Shown in pieces: positions 46,221 to 55,867 of a stretch of DNA of 64,000 nucleotides. Below the pieces are notes generated by a model, which had not been told where the DNA came from, searched no databases, and saw only the letters and a program-made list of their open reading frames with translations. The translations under genes and the position numbers were made by a program. Numbering within the stretch: position 1 is the stretch's first letter; every line of letters begins with the position of its first letter. This stretch comes from Rhizobium sp. RU20A (lineage in GTDB: Bacteria > Pseudomonadota > Alphaproteobacteria > Rhizobiales > Rhizobiaceae), in NCBI RefSeq assembly GCF_900155885.1, contig NZ_FTMB01000001.1, positions 1 to 64,000 of the forward strand, written 5' to 3'.

Positions 46221-46372
46221 CCCCCCTCTGGCCTGTCGGCCATCTCCCCCGCAAGGGGGAGATCCGCAGGTGGCCTGACCTTCGCTCTTTAGGCGGCCGC
46301 AGCATGGGGCAGGACCGCGCTCCAAGTGATCTCCCCCCTTGTGGGGGAGATGCCCGGCAGGGCAGAGGGGGG
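46221..46372. repeat. Pair of inverted RIME-like elements
   Basis: Two related units in opposite orientation (46221-46264 and 46328-46372). Each has a CCCCCCTCTG-type end, a GGC-rich middle and a hairpin formed by ATCTCCCCC and GGGGGAGAT. They flank about 60 bases of non-repetitive sequence. The structure fills the gap between pip and cimA, which holds no gene. Confidence 0.75.
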
Positions 46373-46434
46373 TATCCCCGGCCCGCCGGCAAGAAAGAAC
46401 ATGACAGAGCACACGTTCCCAGGGAGGGAACACC

Positions 46435-48054
46435 ATGAGCAAAGAACGCATCCATCTCTTCGACACCACGCTTCGCGACGGCCAGCAGACGCCCGGCATC
46501 GATTTTTCCGTGGAAGACAAGATTGCGATTGCGGCCATGCTGGATGAATTCGGCATGGACTATGTCGAGGGTGGCTATCCCGGTGCAAACCCCACCGACA
46601 CGGCGTTCTTTGCCAAGAAGCGCACCGGCCGTGCCCGCTTCGTCGCCTTCGGCATGACGAAACGCGCCGGAGTCTCCGCCTCCAACGATCCCGGCCTGAC
46701 CGCGCTGCTTGCCGCGCGCGCCGATGCGATCTGTCTGGTCGCCAAGAGCTGGGACTACCATGTGCGCGTTGCGCTCGGCTGTTCCAACGAGGAAAACCTC
46801 GAATCCATCCGCTCCTCCGTCGAGGCCGTCGTCGCCTCCGGCCGCGAGGCGATGGTCGATTGCGAGCACTTCTTCGATGGCTACAAGGCCAATCCGGACT
46901 ATGCGCTTGCCTGTGCGAGGGAGGCTTTTGCCGCCGGCGCGCGCTGGGTGGTGCTGTGCGACACCAATGGCGGCACGCAGCCGCCTGAGGTTCGCGAGAT
47001 CGTCGCGGCGGTGATTGCGGCCGGCGTGCCGGGCGCAAACCTCGGCATCCATGCGCACAACGATACGGGACAGGCCGTCGCCAATTCGCTCGCCGCGGTG
47101 GACGCCGGCGTGCGGCAGATCCAGGGTACGCTGAACGGTATCGGCGAGCGCTGCGGCAATGCCAATCTCGTCACGCTCATCCCGACGCTGGCGCTGAAGA
47201 GCGCCTACACCGACCGCTTCGAGATCGGCATCGATGCCGACCGCCTCACGGGGCTGACGCGCCTGTCCCACGCCTTTGACGAGTTGCTGAACCGCTCGCC
47301 CGACCATCAGGCGCCTTACGTCGGCGCTTCCGCCTTCGCCACCAAGGCCGGCATTCATGCCTCCGCGCTGCTGAAGGACCCGCGCACCTACGAGCATGTG
47401 GAGCCGGAAAGCGTCGGCAACCTGCGCAAGGTCATGGTGTCGGATCAGGGCGGCAAGGCGAATTTCATCAATGCGCTGAAGCTGCGCGGCATCGCGGTCG
47501 CCAAGGACGATCCGAAGCTCGACCAGCTGATCCAGATCGTCAAGGAACGCGAGGCGACCGGTTATGCCTATGAGGGGGCCGATGCGAGCTTCGCGCTGCT
47601 CGCCCAGCGCATCCTTGGCTCCGTGCCGGAGTTTTTCCACGTCGAGAGCTTCCGCGTCATGGTCGAGCGCCGCTACGATGCGGTCGGCAATCTCAAGACG
47701 GTGTCGGAAGCCGTAGTGAAGGTCATCGTCGACGGTGAGACGATGATGAACGTCGCCGAGGGCCACGGTCCCGTCAACGCGCTGGATCTCGCGCTGCGCA
47801 AGGATCTCGGCCGCTACCAGTCCGAAATCGCCGATCTCGAACTGGCCGACTACAAGGTCCGCATCCTCAACGGCGGCACCGAAGCCATCACCCGCGTCTT
47901 GATCGAATCGACCGACGCCACGGGCGCCCGCTGGTGGACGGTCGGCGTCTCCGACAACATCATCGATGCCTCCTTCCAGGCATTGATGGACAGTATCGTC
48001 TACAAGCTCCTGAAGGTGCGCGACGAAGCGGCGAAGGCGGCGGCTGCGGAGTAG
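46435..48054 (+). CDS. cimA: Citramalate synthase
   Basis: 539 residues, DRE-TIM metallolyase family, matching the long CimA type (TIGR00977) that condenses pyruvate and acetyl-CoA to (R)-citramalate for isoleucine synthesis. Key pieces are FDTTLRDGQQTPGIDFS, DTNGGTQPPEVREIV, LGIHAHNDTGQAVANS and TLNGIGERCGNANL. The C-terminal regulatory domain (about 380-539) is present. AGGGAGGG precedes the ATG. An upstream repeat separates it from pip. Confidence 0.93.
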   Translation: MSKERIHLFDTTLRDGQQTPGIDFSVEDKIAIAAMLDEFGMDYVEGGYPGANPTDTAFFAKKRTGRARFVAFGMTKRAGVSASNDPGLTALLAARADAICLVAKSWDYHVRVALGCSNEENLESIRSSVEAVVASGREAMVDCEHFFDGYKANPDYALACAREAFAAGARWVVLCDTNGGTQPPEVREIVAAVIAAGVPGANLGIHAHNDTGQAVANSLAAVDAGVRQIQGTLNGIGERCGNANLVTLIPTLALKSAYTDRFEIGIDADRLTGLTRLSHAFDELLNRSPDHQAPYVGASAFATKAGIHASALLKDPRTYEHVEPESVGNLRKVMVSDQGGKANFINALKLRGIAVAKDDPKLDQLIQIVKEREATGYAYEGADASFALLAQRILGSVPEFFHVESFRVMVERRYDAVGNLKTVSEAVVKVIVDGETMMNVAEGHGPVNALDLALRKDLGRYQSEIADLELADYKVRILNGGTEAITRVLIESTDATGARWWTVGVSDNIIDASFQALMDSIVYKLLKVRDEAAKAAAAE

Positions 48055-48132
48055 GGCTGTTTCCGGGGAGACACCAGCCCGGACTCCAGGCCGCTAAGGA
48101 TGGGTGCAGTCAACCAATCCGGAGTGTCTGCC

Positions 48133-48750
48133 ATGGCGGTAAAGCTCAACGACCTGCGCTACTTTCGTTTCGATGTTCCGAAGGACGAGCGGCTCTTCTA
48201 CCTCGGAATGGCGATCCGCAATGGTGAACTGATGGTCGATCTCATCAACCATCCGCCCTCGCAGCGGGGGGCCGTGAAGGACCTGATCCGGCGCGGGCTT
48301 CTGTCACACAAGCAGGGGCCACGCGTCTATCCGACCGAAAAGGGCATCGCCTACATGAAACGGGTCGGCGGCATCGATCTAACGAAGCCCGAACCAGCGG
48401 CTGTCGATCTCGCTAAGCTTTCGGCCGAGGAGCAGGTGATCCGCGCGTTGCTGCACATCGGTTTTGCCCATGGCCGTCGCTGGTCGATTGCCAACCCTGA
48501 CGGAGCGGACCGCTTCTCCGACCTGATCGCCGCAAACCTCGTGATACGGAAGAAGGTTTGGACGCCAGCTTCAGGTGACGCCATGGAGCTGACGCTGACC
48601 CCTCTCGCCTATGAGCGCCTGACGATGGTGGGCGACAAGGGCATTCGCGCCATCATCGAAAAATGCGGCGACGGATACTTACGCAGCCAGTACGGCAAGA
48701 CCGGCATTCCGCCCGTGCCGGCTGCGACGGTGGCAACCACCAAGATATGA
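48133..48750 (+). CDS. Hypothetical protein, possibly with winged-helix-like units
   Basis: 205 residues from ATG 48133. Two segments look alike: DLIRRGLLSHKQGPRVYPTEKG near 55-76, and FSDLIAANLVIRKKVW then LTLTPLAYERL near 125-160. Both resemble the recognition helix plus wing of a winged helix, but this is a visual impression. No known family comes to mind. The stop overlaps an ATG (ATGA) that could start the next gene, so the two may form a module. Confidence 0.65.
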   Translation: MAVKLNDLRYFRFDVPKDERLFYLGMAIRNGELMVDLINHPPSQRGAVKDLIRRGLLSHKQGPRVYPTEKGIAYMKRVGGIDLTKPEPAAVDLAKLSAEEQVIRALLHIGFAHGRRWSIANPDGADRFSDLIAANLVIRKKVWTPASGDAMELTLTPLAYERLTMVGDKGIRAIIEKCGDGYLRSQYGKTGIPPVPAATVATTKI

Positions 48751-48776
48751 CACGAACCGATCGCGGAGACATCGCA

Positions 48777-49379
48777 ATGGCAACGCGCACCCGCCTGTCC
48801 ACCATTGATCTCGCAACACTCGGGACCACGGATGCGCAGAGCGATAGCACCATCGCATTTGGCCGCACCGACGCGGCCACCCTCTGGCGCCTCGCCACCG
48901 GCAGGAGGGGAAGACCGAAGTTTGCAACGGGCTTCGAGGGAAGACGCCAGATCTGGTCGGGCGAGATCAGCTTCGATGTAGATGCCGGTGATCGCTTCGT
49001 AGGCCTCCACTTCGGCTATCGCGACAATGACGCTCTCACCGAGGATGTGCGCATCGCCGTGTCGGGCAAGGACCACGCCGGTGTGCCGATTCCAGCGCCG
49101 GCCGAACTCGATTGCGGCAACCTTCGCCTTCGCCTCTTCGGTCACCCACTGCGCGCCTTCGCCACCCTGCCGCGACTGGCGGGCATCGCGGGCAGCCGGC
49201 CCGGTTTTCAGCTGACGAGCCGCGCCCATGACAAGTGGCTGCGCGTCTCCCTGCCGCTCGAAAACGCCGCTCTGGACCTCGAATTCGTCCTGTCGTCCTT
49301 CCAGGAACCCTATGGAGACGCCTTCCATATCGACTACTGCCTCTATGGATTGTCGCTGATCCATCATTCAACGAAATGA
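48777..49379 (+). CDS. Hypothetical protein
   Basis: 200 residues from ATG 48777, with CGGAGAC upstream. An ATG at 48747 overlapping the previous stop would add ten residues. The sequence alternates hydrophobic and polar residues with many aromatic positions (QIWSGEISFDVDAGDRFVGL, FHIDYCLYGLSLIHHS), suggesting an all-beta fold. No signal peptide. I recognise no family. Confidence 0.65.
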   Translation: MATRTRLSTIDLATLGTTDAQSDSTIAFGRTDAATLWRLATGRRGRPKFATGFEGRRQIWSGEISFDVDAGDRFVGLHFGYRDNDALTEDVRIAVSGKDHAGVPIPAPAELDCGNLRLRLFGHPLRAFATLPRLAGIAGSRPGFQLTSRAHDKWLRVSLPLENAALDLEFVLSSFQEPYGDAFHIDYCLYGLSLIHHSTK

Positions 49380-49446
49380 ATTGGCTCATTCACGCCCCAT
49401 GCGCTAAACCCGCCGCAAAAATCACAATGCGACGGGATGAAACATC

Positions 49447-50397
49447 ATGGCGGAACAGGCCGCTCCGGCACCGGCAGACAGCGGCGATTCGCTCTCCGGG
49501 TTCTTTTACGCACTGACGGCCTATCTGCTCTGGGGTTTTCTGCCCTTCTTCATGAAGGCGGTCGGCCATATTCCCGCGACGGAGGTCGTGGCCCACCGCA
49601 TCGTCTGGTCGCTGCCGATTGCCGGTGCCGTGCTGATCTGGCTCGGCCGCACATCCGATGTCGTCAAGGCGCTGAAGACGCCGCGCATGCTCGGCATGGC
49701 GGCGCTGACGGCCTGCCTGATCACCGTCAACTGGGGCATCTATGTCTGGGCGATCGGCGCTGGCCGCGCCATCGAGACCGCGCTCGGCTATTACATCAAC
49801 CCGCTCTTTTCGATCTTCCTCGGCTTTATCCTGCTGAAGGAAAAGTTGGAGCGGACCCAGTGGGTCGCAATCGCGCTGGCGGGGCTTGCGGTCGTTCTGC
49901 TGGCCATCGACGCCGGCGGCGTGCCGTGGGTGTCGGTCTCTCTCTGCGTCTCCTGGGGCTTTTACGCCTTCCTGCGCAAGACGCTGCCGATCGGCCCCAA
50001 CCAGGGCTTCTTCCTGGAGGTTCTGCTGCTGAGCCTGCCGGCACTGGCATACATTATTTATCTTCAAACGAGCGGGCAGGGCCATTTCGGCGATACCGGC
50101 ATCACCGATCTCGTGCTGCTGCTCGCCTGCGGCATCGTGACTGCCGTGCCGCTGATGATCTATGCCAATGCCGCCAAGCGCCTGAAGCTCTCCACCATCG
50201 GGATCATGCAGTATATCGCGCCCACCATGATCTTCCTCACCGCGATCTTCGTCTTCAAGGAGCCCTTCGGCCCCGGCAAGATGGTGGCTTTCGCGCTGAT
50301 CTGGGTGGCACTGTTCCTCTATACCGGCTCCATGCTGCGCTCGGCACGCGCGCGCCGCGCCGCGGCCATGGCAATCGTGGAGCCCAAAAGCGGCTGA
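49447..50397 (+). CDS. rarD: EamA-family transporter RarD
   Basis: 316 residues with ten hydrophobic segments, the EamA repeat architecture. The N-terminal segment GFFYALTAYLLWGFLPFFMK and LITVNWGIYVWAIGAGRAIE, ALGYYINPLFSIFLGF are characteristic of RarD. The late LSTIGIMQYIAPTMIFL is also typical. RarD proteins are predicted metabolite exporters without a firm substrate. A single gene, convergent with the LOG-family gene after 42 bases. Confidence 0.92.
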   Translation: MAEQAAPAPADSGDSLSGFFYALTAYLLWGFLPFFMKAVGHIPATEVVAHRIVWSLPIAGAVLIWLGRTSDVVKALKTPRMLGMAALTACLITVNWGIYVWAIGAGRAIETALGYYINPLFSIFLGFILLKEKLERTQWVAIALAGLAVVLLAIDAGGVPWVSVSLCVSWGFYAFLRKTLPIGPNQGFFLEVLLLSLPALAYIIYLQTSGQGHFGDTGITDLVLLLACGIVTAVPLMIYANAAKRLKLSTIGIMQYIAPTMIFLTAIFVFKEPFGPGKMVAFALIWVALFLYTGSMLRSARARRAAAMAIVEPKSG

Positions 50398-50439
50398 ACT
50401 CTGCGACCAGGGTTCCGGGCGCGGGCGCGGCCTCGTCCC

Positions 50440-51060
50440 TTACAGCTTGTCGATGATCCGGCTTTCGCCCTCGCGGTCCACCTTGCTTGCCCAGTGATCG
50501 AGGATCGCCGGCACGATCGCTTCGGCCTCGTCCACCACGATTGGCTGGACGAGATCGGCATGGTGGATGAAACCCTCGTCGGCCATGTGGCGGATGAGCT
50601 TCAGCATCGGATTCCAGAACCCGTCAATATTGGCGAAGACCATCGGCTTGCGGTGCCGGCCGAGTTGCGCCCAGGTCATGATCTCGACGATCTCTTCCAG
50701 CGTGCCGATGCCGCCCGGCAATGTCACGAAGGCGTCTGCCCGTTCGAACATCTTGTGCTTGCGCGCATGCATGTCCGGAGTCACGATGAGTTCGGACAGT
50801 TGGCCGAGCGAATGGCGCGTCGCTTCCATGTCCATCAGGAATTCGGGAATGATGCCGGTGACGCGTCCGCCGGCCGAGAGCACGCCGCTCGCCACGGCGC
50901 CCATGATGCCACGCGTGCCGCCGCCGTAGACGAGTTGCAGATGATGCTCCGCCATCGATCGGCCGAGCGTGCGGCCGGCCTCGACATAGCTGGAGGAGCG
51001 TCCCGGCTGGGAGCCGCAATAGACGCAGACGGATCGAATCGGAAGGGTCGTGTCACTCAT
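50440..51060 (-). CDS. LOG-family phosphoribohydrolase (cytokinin-activating type)
   Basis: 206 residues. The LOG motif PGGIGTLEEIVEIMTWAQLG and the preceding MHARKHKMFERADAFV are intact, as is the N-terminal SVCVYCGSQPG and LVYGGGTRGIMGAVA. Family enzymes hydrolyse nucleoside 5'-monophosphates to base and ribose 5-phosphate; some activate cytokinins in plant-associated bacteria, many act as general AMP or purine hydrolases. Which applies here is not visible. Confidence 0.93.
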   Translation of the reverse strand: MSDTTLPIRSVCVYCGSQPGRSSSYVEAGRTLGRSMAEHHLQLVYGGGTRGIMGAVASGVLSAGGRVTGIIPEFLMDMEATRHSLGQLSELIVTPDMHARKHKMFERADAFVTLPGGIGTLEEIVEIMTWAQLGRHRKPMVFANIDGFWNPMLKLIRHMADEGFIHHADLVQPIVVDEAEAIVPAILDHWASKVDREGESRIIDKL

Positions 51061-51332
51061 GACGTGCAGGGTGGCCGCGCGGCACGCCGGGCGTCAAGCC
51101 ACCGGCGCAAAGATCGGGTATAACCTTACATGCGATTTCTGCGCATAGGCGGAAATGCTTGTGAAAAGAAGCGGAAATCGTTAGCTCTTTTTGATCAGGA
51201 TCACGGTGCAAGGCCCATTTTGGGCATCTCGTCGGGGTCTAGGGGTTTTCGAGGCCCTTTCGGCTGCCCTGAAATGCAGGGCAGGGTCCGGGGGCTTGCG
51301 GGGTCCGGCACAAGGCCGGCTGGAGTTTGGGC
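51061..51332. other. Upstream region of the LysM protein gene
   Basis: 272 bases between the divergent LOG and LysM genes. An 8-bp hairpin CTGCCCTG (51264-51271) / CAGGGCAG (51277-51284) stands about 48 bases before the LysM start. An AT-richer zone near 51110-51200 probably contains the promoters. No ORF with a ribosome site was found. Confidence 0.5.
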
Positions 51333-53321
51333 ATGCAGAAGAATATGGCGGCCTTCCTGGCCATCGGCGTCCTTGCCGTCGCAATCCTGCTGATGGTGTT
51401 TTTCATTGTGCCGAGCTGGCAGAAGGACGACACGCTGGCGTCAGCGCCCACCGCAGACGGCGCAGCGGCGACCCAGACGCAGCCGGTGGAAACCACGCCC
51501 TCGACAACAAGTCCGGCCGCTGACACCGCACAGACCACGGAAAAAGCCGCGGATAAAACGGGGCGTCCCAAAGCGGCCGGCGAAGCCGCTGATACCGTAC
51601 CGGCAGGCAGCGCCGGGGAGGGCGCGACGAACCCTGATGCCGCCGCATCCGCTGCCGCTCCGGAAACGCAGGCGACGGACGCTCAACCTTCAGCCGCGTC
51701 CCCCGCGCAGCCCTCCGACCAGACGGCGGCCAGCACTGGCATGCCCTCCTTCGACGTGCTGCGCGTCGAGCCGGATGGTTCTGCTGTCATTGCCGGGCGT
51801 GCTGCGCCCAACACCACCATCCGCATTCTGAGCGGCGACAAGGTGCTCGCGACAGCGGAGGCCGGCCCGTCCGGCGATTTCGCCGCCATCCTGACCGAGC
51901 CCCTGGCGCCCGGCGACTATCAGCTGGTCATTTCCGCGACAGACAAGGCCGGCAAGGAACAGCGCTCCGAGGAAATCGCCACCGTCTCCGTGCCCGCCAC
52001 CGACAAGAGCCAGCTTCTCGCCATGGTTTCCAAGCCCGGCGAGGCCAGCCGCCTGATCACCACGCCGGAGGCCGAAGCTGCCAAGGCCGTACCCGTAACG
52101 CCGCCGGCCGCCGCTGCCAGCGATGTTGCTCCGGCTGCCGGCACGACGGTTGCGACGGGTGCTGCGGACGCCGCGACGCCCGCTGAGGCAACCGAACCGG
52201 CCGGCCAGACCCCGCCCGCCGCGGCCACCACCGGCAACGGCCCGGCTGTCCTGCAGGTGGCCGCCGTCGAGATCGAGGGCGATCGTCTGTTTGTTGCCGG
52301 CAAGGCCCGGCCGGATGCGACCGTGCGCGTCTATGCCGACGACCAGTTGCTTGGCTCCGCCAAGGCGGACGCGGCAGGCAACTTCGTCGTCGATGGCCTC
52401 ATGCCTCTGTCCGTCGGCAGCCACACGATCCGCGCCGATATGCTGACGCCGGATGGGGCGAAGGTGGAACTGCGCGCCGCCGTTCCCTTTGATCGTCCGG
52501 AGGGTGATCAGGTGGCCGCCGTCGCCAGCGCCAGCCAGACGCCGGGCGCTGCCATGGCGCCGCTCGCCGGCGGCAGCTTCGATGGTCTGCGCGCCGAAGT
52601 CACCAAGGCCTTCGGCCTGCTGAAGGGCCTCTTCGCCAATGGCCGCCTGCCGGACATGGAGGCGCTGGCCGCCGCGCGTTCGGCCACCGAGATCGCGCTT
52701 GGCTCGCTCGCCGATTTCAAGGCGGCCGATACCACCAGCGCCGAAGGTCAGGCCCTCATCGCCCGTAGCGCCAAGGCAGCCGGCGATGCGCTCGCCAAGC
52801 TGCGCGCCCTTCCGAGCGATGCCGCCGCCGTTGCCGCGGGGCTGCCGTCCATCGAACAGGCGATTGCCGCCGTGCTCGCGCCCAACAGCGGCCAGCCGAC
52901 GGGTGAGCCACAGGCCGTCAGCGATGCGCGCCCGCAGCCGTCTGTGGCGAGCGAGGGGGCCAATGCACCGGCCGGCACGGCCGCTGCCGATGCTGCTGCC
53001 TCCACCGCACCGGCGACGTCTGTTCCGGACGGCAGCGCTGAGAGCGCCCCCGCCACGGCGTCGGGCGAGCCCGCGACGATCCAGCAGGCGCCGCTGCAAC
53101 AGTCGAATTCCTCGGTCATCATCCGTCGTGGCGACACGCTCTGGCAGATCTCCCGCCGCGTCTATGGCGCCGGCGTGCGCTACACGACGATCTACCTGGC
53201 CAACAAGGAACAGATCCAGGATCCGGACCGCATCCTGCCCGGCCAGATCTTCGGCGTGCCGGACAAATCCCTTCCCGATGCCGAAGCCGAGGAAATCCAT
53301 CGCAAACGTGTGACCGACTGA
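51333..53321 (+). CDS. LysM peptidoglycan-binding protein with Ig-like repeats
   Basis: 662 residues. A single N-terminal membrane segment (MAAFLAIGVLAVAILLMVFF) anchors it. An Ala/Pro/Thr-rich linker (about 35-145) precedes two related beta-domains (about 148-225 FDVLRVEPDGSAVIAGRAAP, and about 305-395 LQVAAVEIEGDRLFVAGKAR), a helical stretch around 415-520, a second low-complexity linker and a C-terminal LysM (IIRRGDTLWQISRRVYG to LPGQIFGVP). It probably spans the periplasm and touches peptidoglycan. ATG 51333 is seven bases from TGGAG. Confidence 0.88.
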   Translation: MQKNMAAFLAIGVLAVAILLMVFFIVPSWQKDDTLASAPTADGAAATQTQPVETTPSTTSPAADTAQTTEKAADKTGRPKAAGEAADTVPAGSAGEGATNPDAAASAAAPETQATDAQPSAASPAQPSDQTAASTGMPSFDVLRVEPDGSAVIAGRAAPNTTIRILSGDKVLATAEAGPSGDFAAILTEPLAPGDYQLVISATDKAGKEQRSEEIATVSVPATDKSQLLAMVSKPGEASRLITTPEAEAAKAVPVTPPAAAASDVAPAAGTTVATGAADAATPAEATEPAGQTPPAAATTGNGPAVLQVAAVEIEGDRLFVAGKARPDATVRVYADDQLLGSAKADAAGNFVVDGLMPLSVGSHTIRADMLTPDGAKVELRAAVPFDRPEGDQVAAVASASQTPGAAMAPLAGGSFDGLRAEVTKAFGLLKGLFANGRLPDMEALAAARSATEIALGSLADFKAADTTSAEGQALIARSAKAAGDALAKLRALPSDAAAVAAGLPSIEQAIAAVLAPNSGQPTGEPQAVSDARPQPSVASEGANAPAGTAAADAAASTAPATSVPDGSAESAPATASGEPATIQQAPLQQSNSSVIIRRGDTLWQISRRVYGAGVRYTTIYLANKEQIQDPDRILPGQIFGVPDKSLPDAEAEEIHRKRVTD

Positions 53322-53348
53322 CCTCACGCGGCAAGATCGTCATGAAGC

Positions 53349-53380
53349 AACGGCGCGGAAGGAATACCTTCCGCGCCGTT
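53349..53380. terminator. Bidirectional terminator between convergent genes
   Basis: 14-bp perfect stem AACGGCGCGGAAGG (53349-53362) / CCTTCCGCGCCGTT (53367-53380) around AATA. It lies between the ends of the LysM gene and the small minus-strand gene. T tracts are short on both sides, but the stem is very stable. Confidence 0.8.
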
Positions 53381-53402
53381 TGCATGTCTGCCGGCCGCCT
53401 GC

Positions 53403-53579
53403 TTACTTGCAGACCTTGACCTTCTTGATGACGAGGTTGCCGTAGTGGTCCCAGGTCTTGATCTTCTTGATGTGGCAGACCGGCTTGTAGTCGTAGCTGT
53501 AATAGCCGGCCTGGGAGGGGGCGGCGAAGGAGAGGGCGGCGAAAGCGGCGATGACGGTGGAAAGAACGATCTTGCGCAT
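53403..53579 (-). CDS. Small secreted protein (58 aa)
   Basis: 58 residues with a clear signal peptide (MRKIVLSTVIAAFAALSFAA-PSQA). The mature peptide of about 33 residues starts GYYSYDYKPVCHIKKIKTW and ends KKVKVCK: basic, with Tyr and two cysteines that could form one disulfide. AAAGGA lies upstream of the start. Small rhizobial exported proteins of this sort are annotated as hypothetical; the role is unknown. Confidence 0.72.
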   Translation of the reverse strand: MRKIVLSTVIAAFAALSFAAPSQAGYYSYDYKPVCHIKKIKTWDHYGNLVIKKVKVCK

Positions 53580-53832
53580 GGGTGAGGTCCTTTGTGTCGG
53601 TTTCGGATGAGCCCGTCTCATCCAGTGACCTGACAATCGCATGGCGCCCGCTGCCGCGCTGTTTCCTGCGGAACACGCGCGCCGTCGCCCGCTTCGTCTG
53701 CCGCGTTTGCGCGCCGCCCCTTACCCTTGCGTGCCTGCGTCGGACGGCCTATCTGTGGGGCGCGCCTGCGCCTGCCTCCTTGGCCACGCCTGCCGCAGTC
53801 CACAGTCCGCTCCATGCCCGCAGGTTTGCCCC

Positions 53833-55719
53833 GTGACACCCCCGAAGAAGACCATTTCCGCCGATGCGGCCAATCCGTTCGGCACGCTGCGCAATCTCTG
53901 GCCCTATATGTGGCCCTCCGAGCGGACCGATCTGAAGATGCGGGTGGTGTGGGCAACCATCATCCTCGTCGTCGCCAAGGTTGTGCTGATCCTTGTCCCC
54001 TATTTCTTCAAATGGGCGACGGATGCCCTGAACGGAAAGCCGGACGCGCTCGGCCTTCTGCCGCTCGCCGCCACCGGCGCCATTGCGCTCGTGCTCGGCT
54101 ACAACGTCGCGCGCCTCGTGCAGGCCGGGCTCAACCAGTTGCGCGACGCGCTCTTTGCCAGCGTCGGGCAATATGCGGTGCGCCAGCTTGCCTACCGCAC
54201 CTTCGTGCACATGCACCGCCTGTCGCTGCGCTTCCATCTGGAGCGGCGCACCGGGGGCCTCTCGCGCATCATCGAGCGCGGCACGAAGGGCATCGAGACC
54301 ATCGTCCGCTTCACCATCCTCAATTCCGTCCCGACGCTGATCGAGTTTCTGCTGACCGCCATCATCTTCTGGCGCGGCTATGGCTTCAGCTACCTCGCGG
54401 TCACCGCCGTCACGGTCGCCGTCTACATCTGGTTCACGGTGAGGGCCAGCGACTGGCGCATCGCCATCCGACGCTCCATGAACGACAGCGACACCGACGC
54501 CAACACCAAGGCGATCGACTCGCTCCTGAACTTCGAGACGGTGAAGTATTTCGGCAATGAGGAGATGGAAGCCCGCCGCTTCGACCAGTCCATGGCGCGC
54601 TACGAGAAAGCCGCGACCGAGGTCTGGACTTCCCTCGGCTGGCTGAACTTCGGCCAGGCATTGATCTTTGGTGTCGGAACAGCCGTGATGATGATCATGT
54701 CTGCGCTCGCCGTGCAGCGCGGCGAACAGACGCTGGGCGACTTCGTCTTCATCAATTCCATGCTGATCCAACTCGCCATTCCCCTGAATTTCATCGGCTT
54801 CGTCTACCGCGAAATCCGCCAGGGTCTCACCGATATCGAGACCATGTTCGAGCTTCTGGAAGTCGAGGCCGAGGTCGTCGACAGCCCCGATGCAAAACCG
54901 CTGGCGATCCAGCAGGGCGCCATCGCCTTCAAGGACGTGCATTTCGCCTATGATCCCGCCCGCCCGATCCTGAAGGGTATCAGCTTCGAGGTGCCGGCCG
55001 GCAAGACGGTCGCCGTCGTCGGCCCCTCCGGCGCCGGCAAATCGACCCTCTCGCGGCTGCTCTACCGCTTCTACGACGTACAGGCGGGCACGATCACCAT
55101 CGATGGGCAGGATGTGCGGGATGTGACCCAGCAGAGCCTTCGCGCCGTCATCGGCATGGTCCCGCAGGACACCGTGCTCTTCAACGACACCATCGCCTAC
55201 AACATCCGCTACGGTCGCCCGAGCGCCAGCGAAGCGGACGTCGAGGCCGCCGCCGAGGTTGCCCAGATCGCCGGGTTCATCCGCGCCCTGCCGGAGGGCT
55301 TCAAGAGCATGGTCGGCGAACGCGGCCTGAAACTCTCCGGTGGCGAGAAGCAGCGCGTGGCGATTGCCCGCACCATCCTCAAGAGCCCGCCGATCCTCGT
55401 CCTCGACGAGGCGACCTCGGCGCTCGACACGCGCACCGAGCAGGAAATCCAGGCGGCGCTGGACGTCGTCTCGCAGAACCGCACCACGCTCGTCATCGCC
55501 CATCGCCTCTCCACCGTCATCCATGCCGACGAGATCATCGTCCTCAAGGATGGCCAGATCGCCGAACGCGGCACGCACGGGGAATTGATCGACCGCGGCG
55601 GCCTCTATGCCTCCATGTGGAACCGTCAGCGCGAAGCCGTGCAGGCCGAGGAAAAGCTGAAACAGGTGCGGGAAGAAGACGATCTCGGCATCGTCCTGCG
55701 CGGCACCCCGGCGCTCTAG
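53833..55719 (+). CDS. Atm1-type ABC exporter (heavy-metal/glutathione-conjugate family)
   Basis: 628 residues from GTG 53833 ([20 protein letters not shown]); the frame extends upstream through unlikely sequence. Six membrane helices (about 30-330) are fused to one ATPase domain: Walker [10 protein letters not shown], signature [13 protein letters not shown], Walker [13 protein letters not shown]. The membrane part has [14 protein letters not shown] and [18 protein letters not shown], typical of Atm1/HMT1 exporters that move glutathione-based compounds. It would function as a homodimer in the inner membrane. Confidence 0.92.
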   Translation: MTPPKKTISADAANPFGTLRNLWPYMWPSERTDLKMRVVWATIILVVAKVVLILVPYFFKWATDALNGKPDALGLLPLAATGAIALVLGYNVARLVQAGLNQLRDALFASVGQYAVRQLAYRTFVHMHRLSLRFHLERRTGGLSRIIERGTKGIETIVRFTILNSVPTLIEFLLTAIIFWRGYGFSYLAVTAVTVAVYIWFTVRASDWRIAIRRSMNDSDTDANTKAIDSLLNFETVKYFGNEEMEARRFDQSMARYEKAATEVWTSLGWLNFGQALIFGVGTAVMMIMSALAVQRGEQTLGDFVFINSMLIQLAIPLNFIGFVYREIRQGLTDIETMFELLEVEAEVVDSPDAKPLAIQQGAIAFKDVHFAYDPARPILKGISFEVPAGKTVAVVGPSGAGKSTLSRLLYRFYDVQAGTITIDGQDVRDVTQQSLRAVIGMVPQDTVLFNDTIAYNIRYGRPSASEADVEAAAEVAQIAGFIRALPEGFKSMVGERGLKLSGGEKQRVAIARTILKSPPILVLDEATSALDTRTEQEIQAALDVVSQNRTTLVIAHRLSTVIHADEIIVLKDGQIAERGTHGELIDRGGLYASMWNRQREAVQAEEKLKQVREEDDLGIVLRGTPAL

Positions 55720-55867
55720 GGGGAGGCGTCTTTCTTCGGCGGAGCGGGGAATATTGCCCGCCCAAACCATTCGGGCTACAGCTTCGCCCGGAACAATCCT
55801 GCCCGATCGGGGCTTTAGGCTGGACGATGGAACCCGTCGTCGCCGCAGACAGAATGAGGAAGACGGT

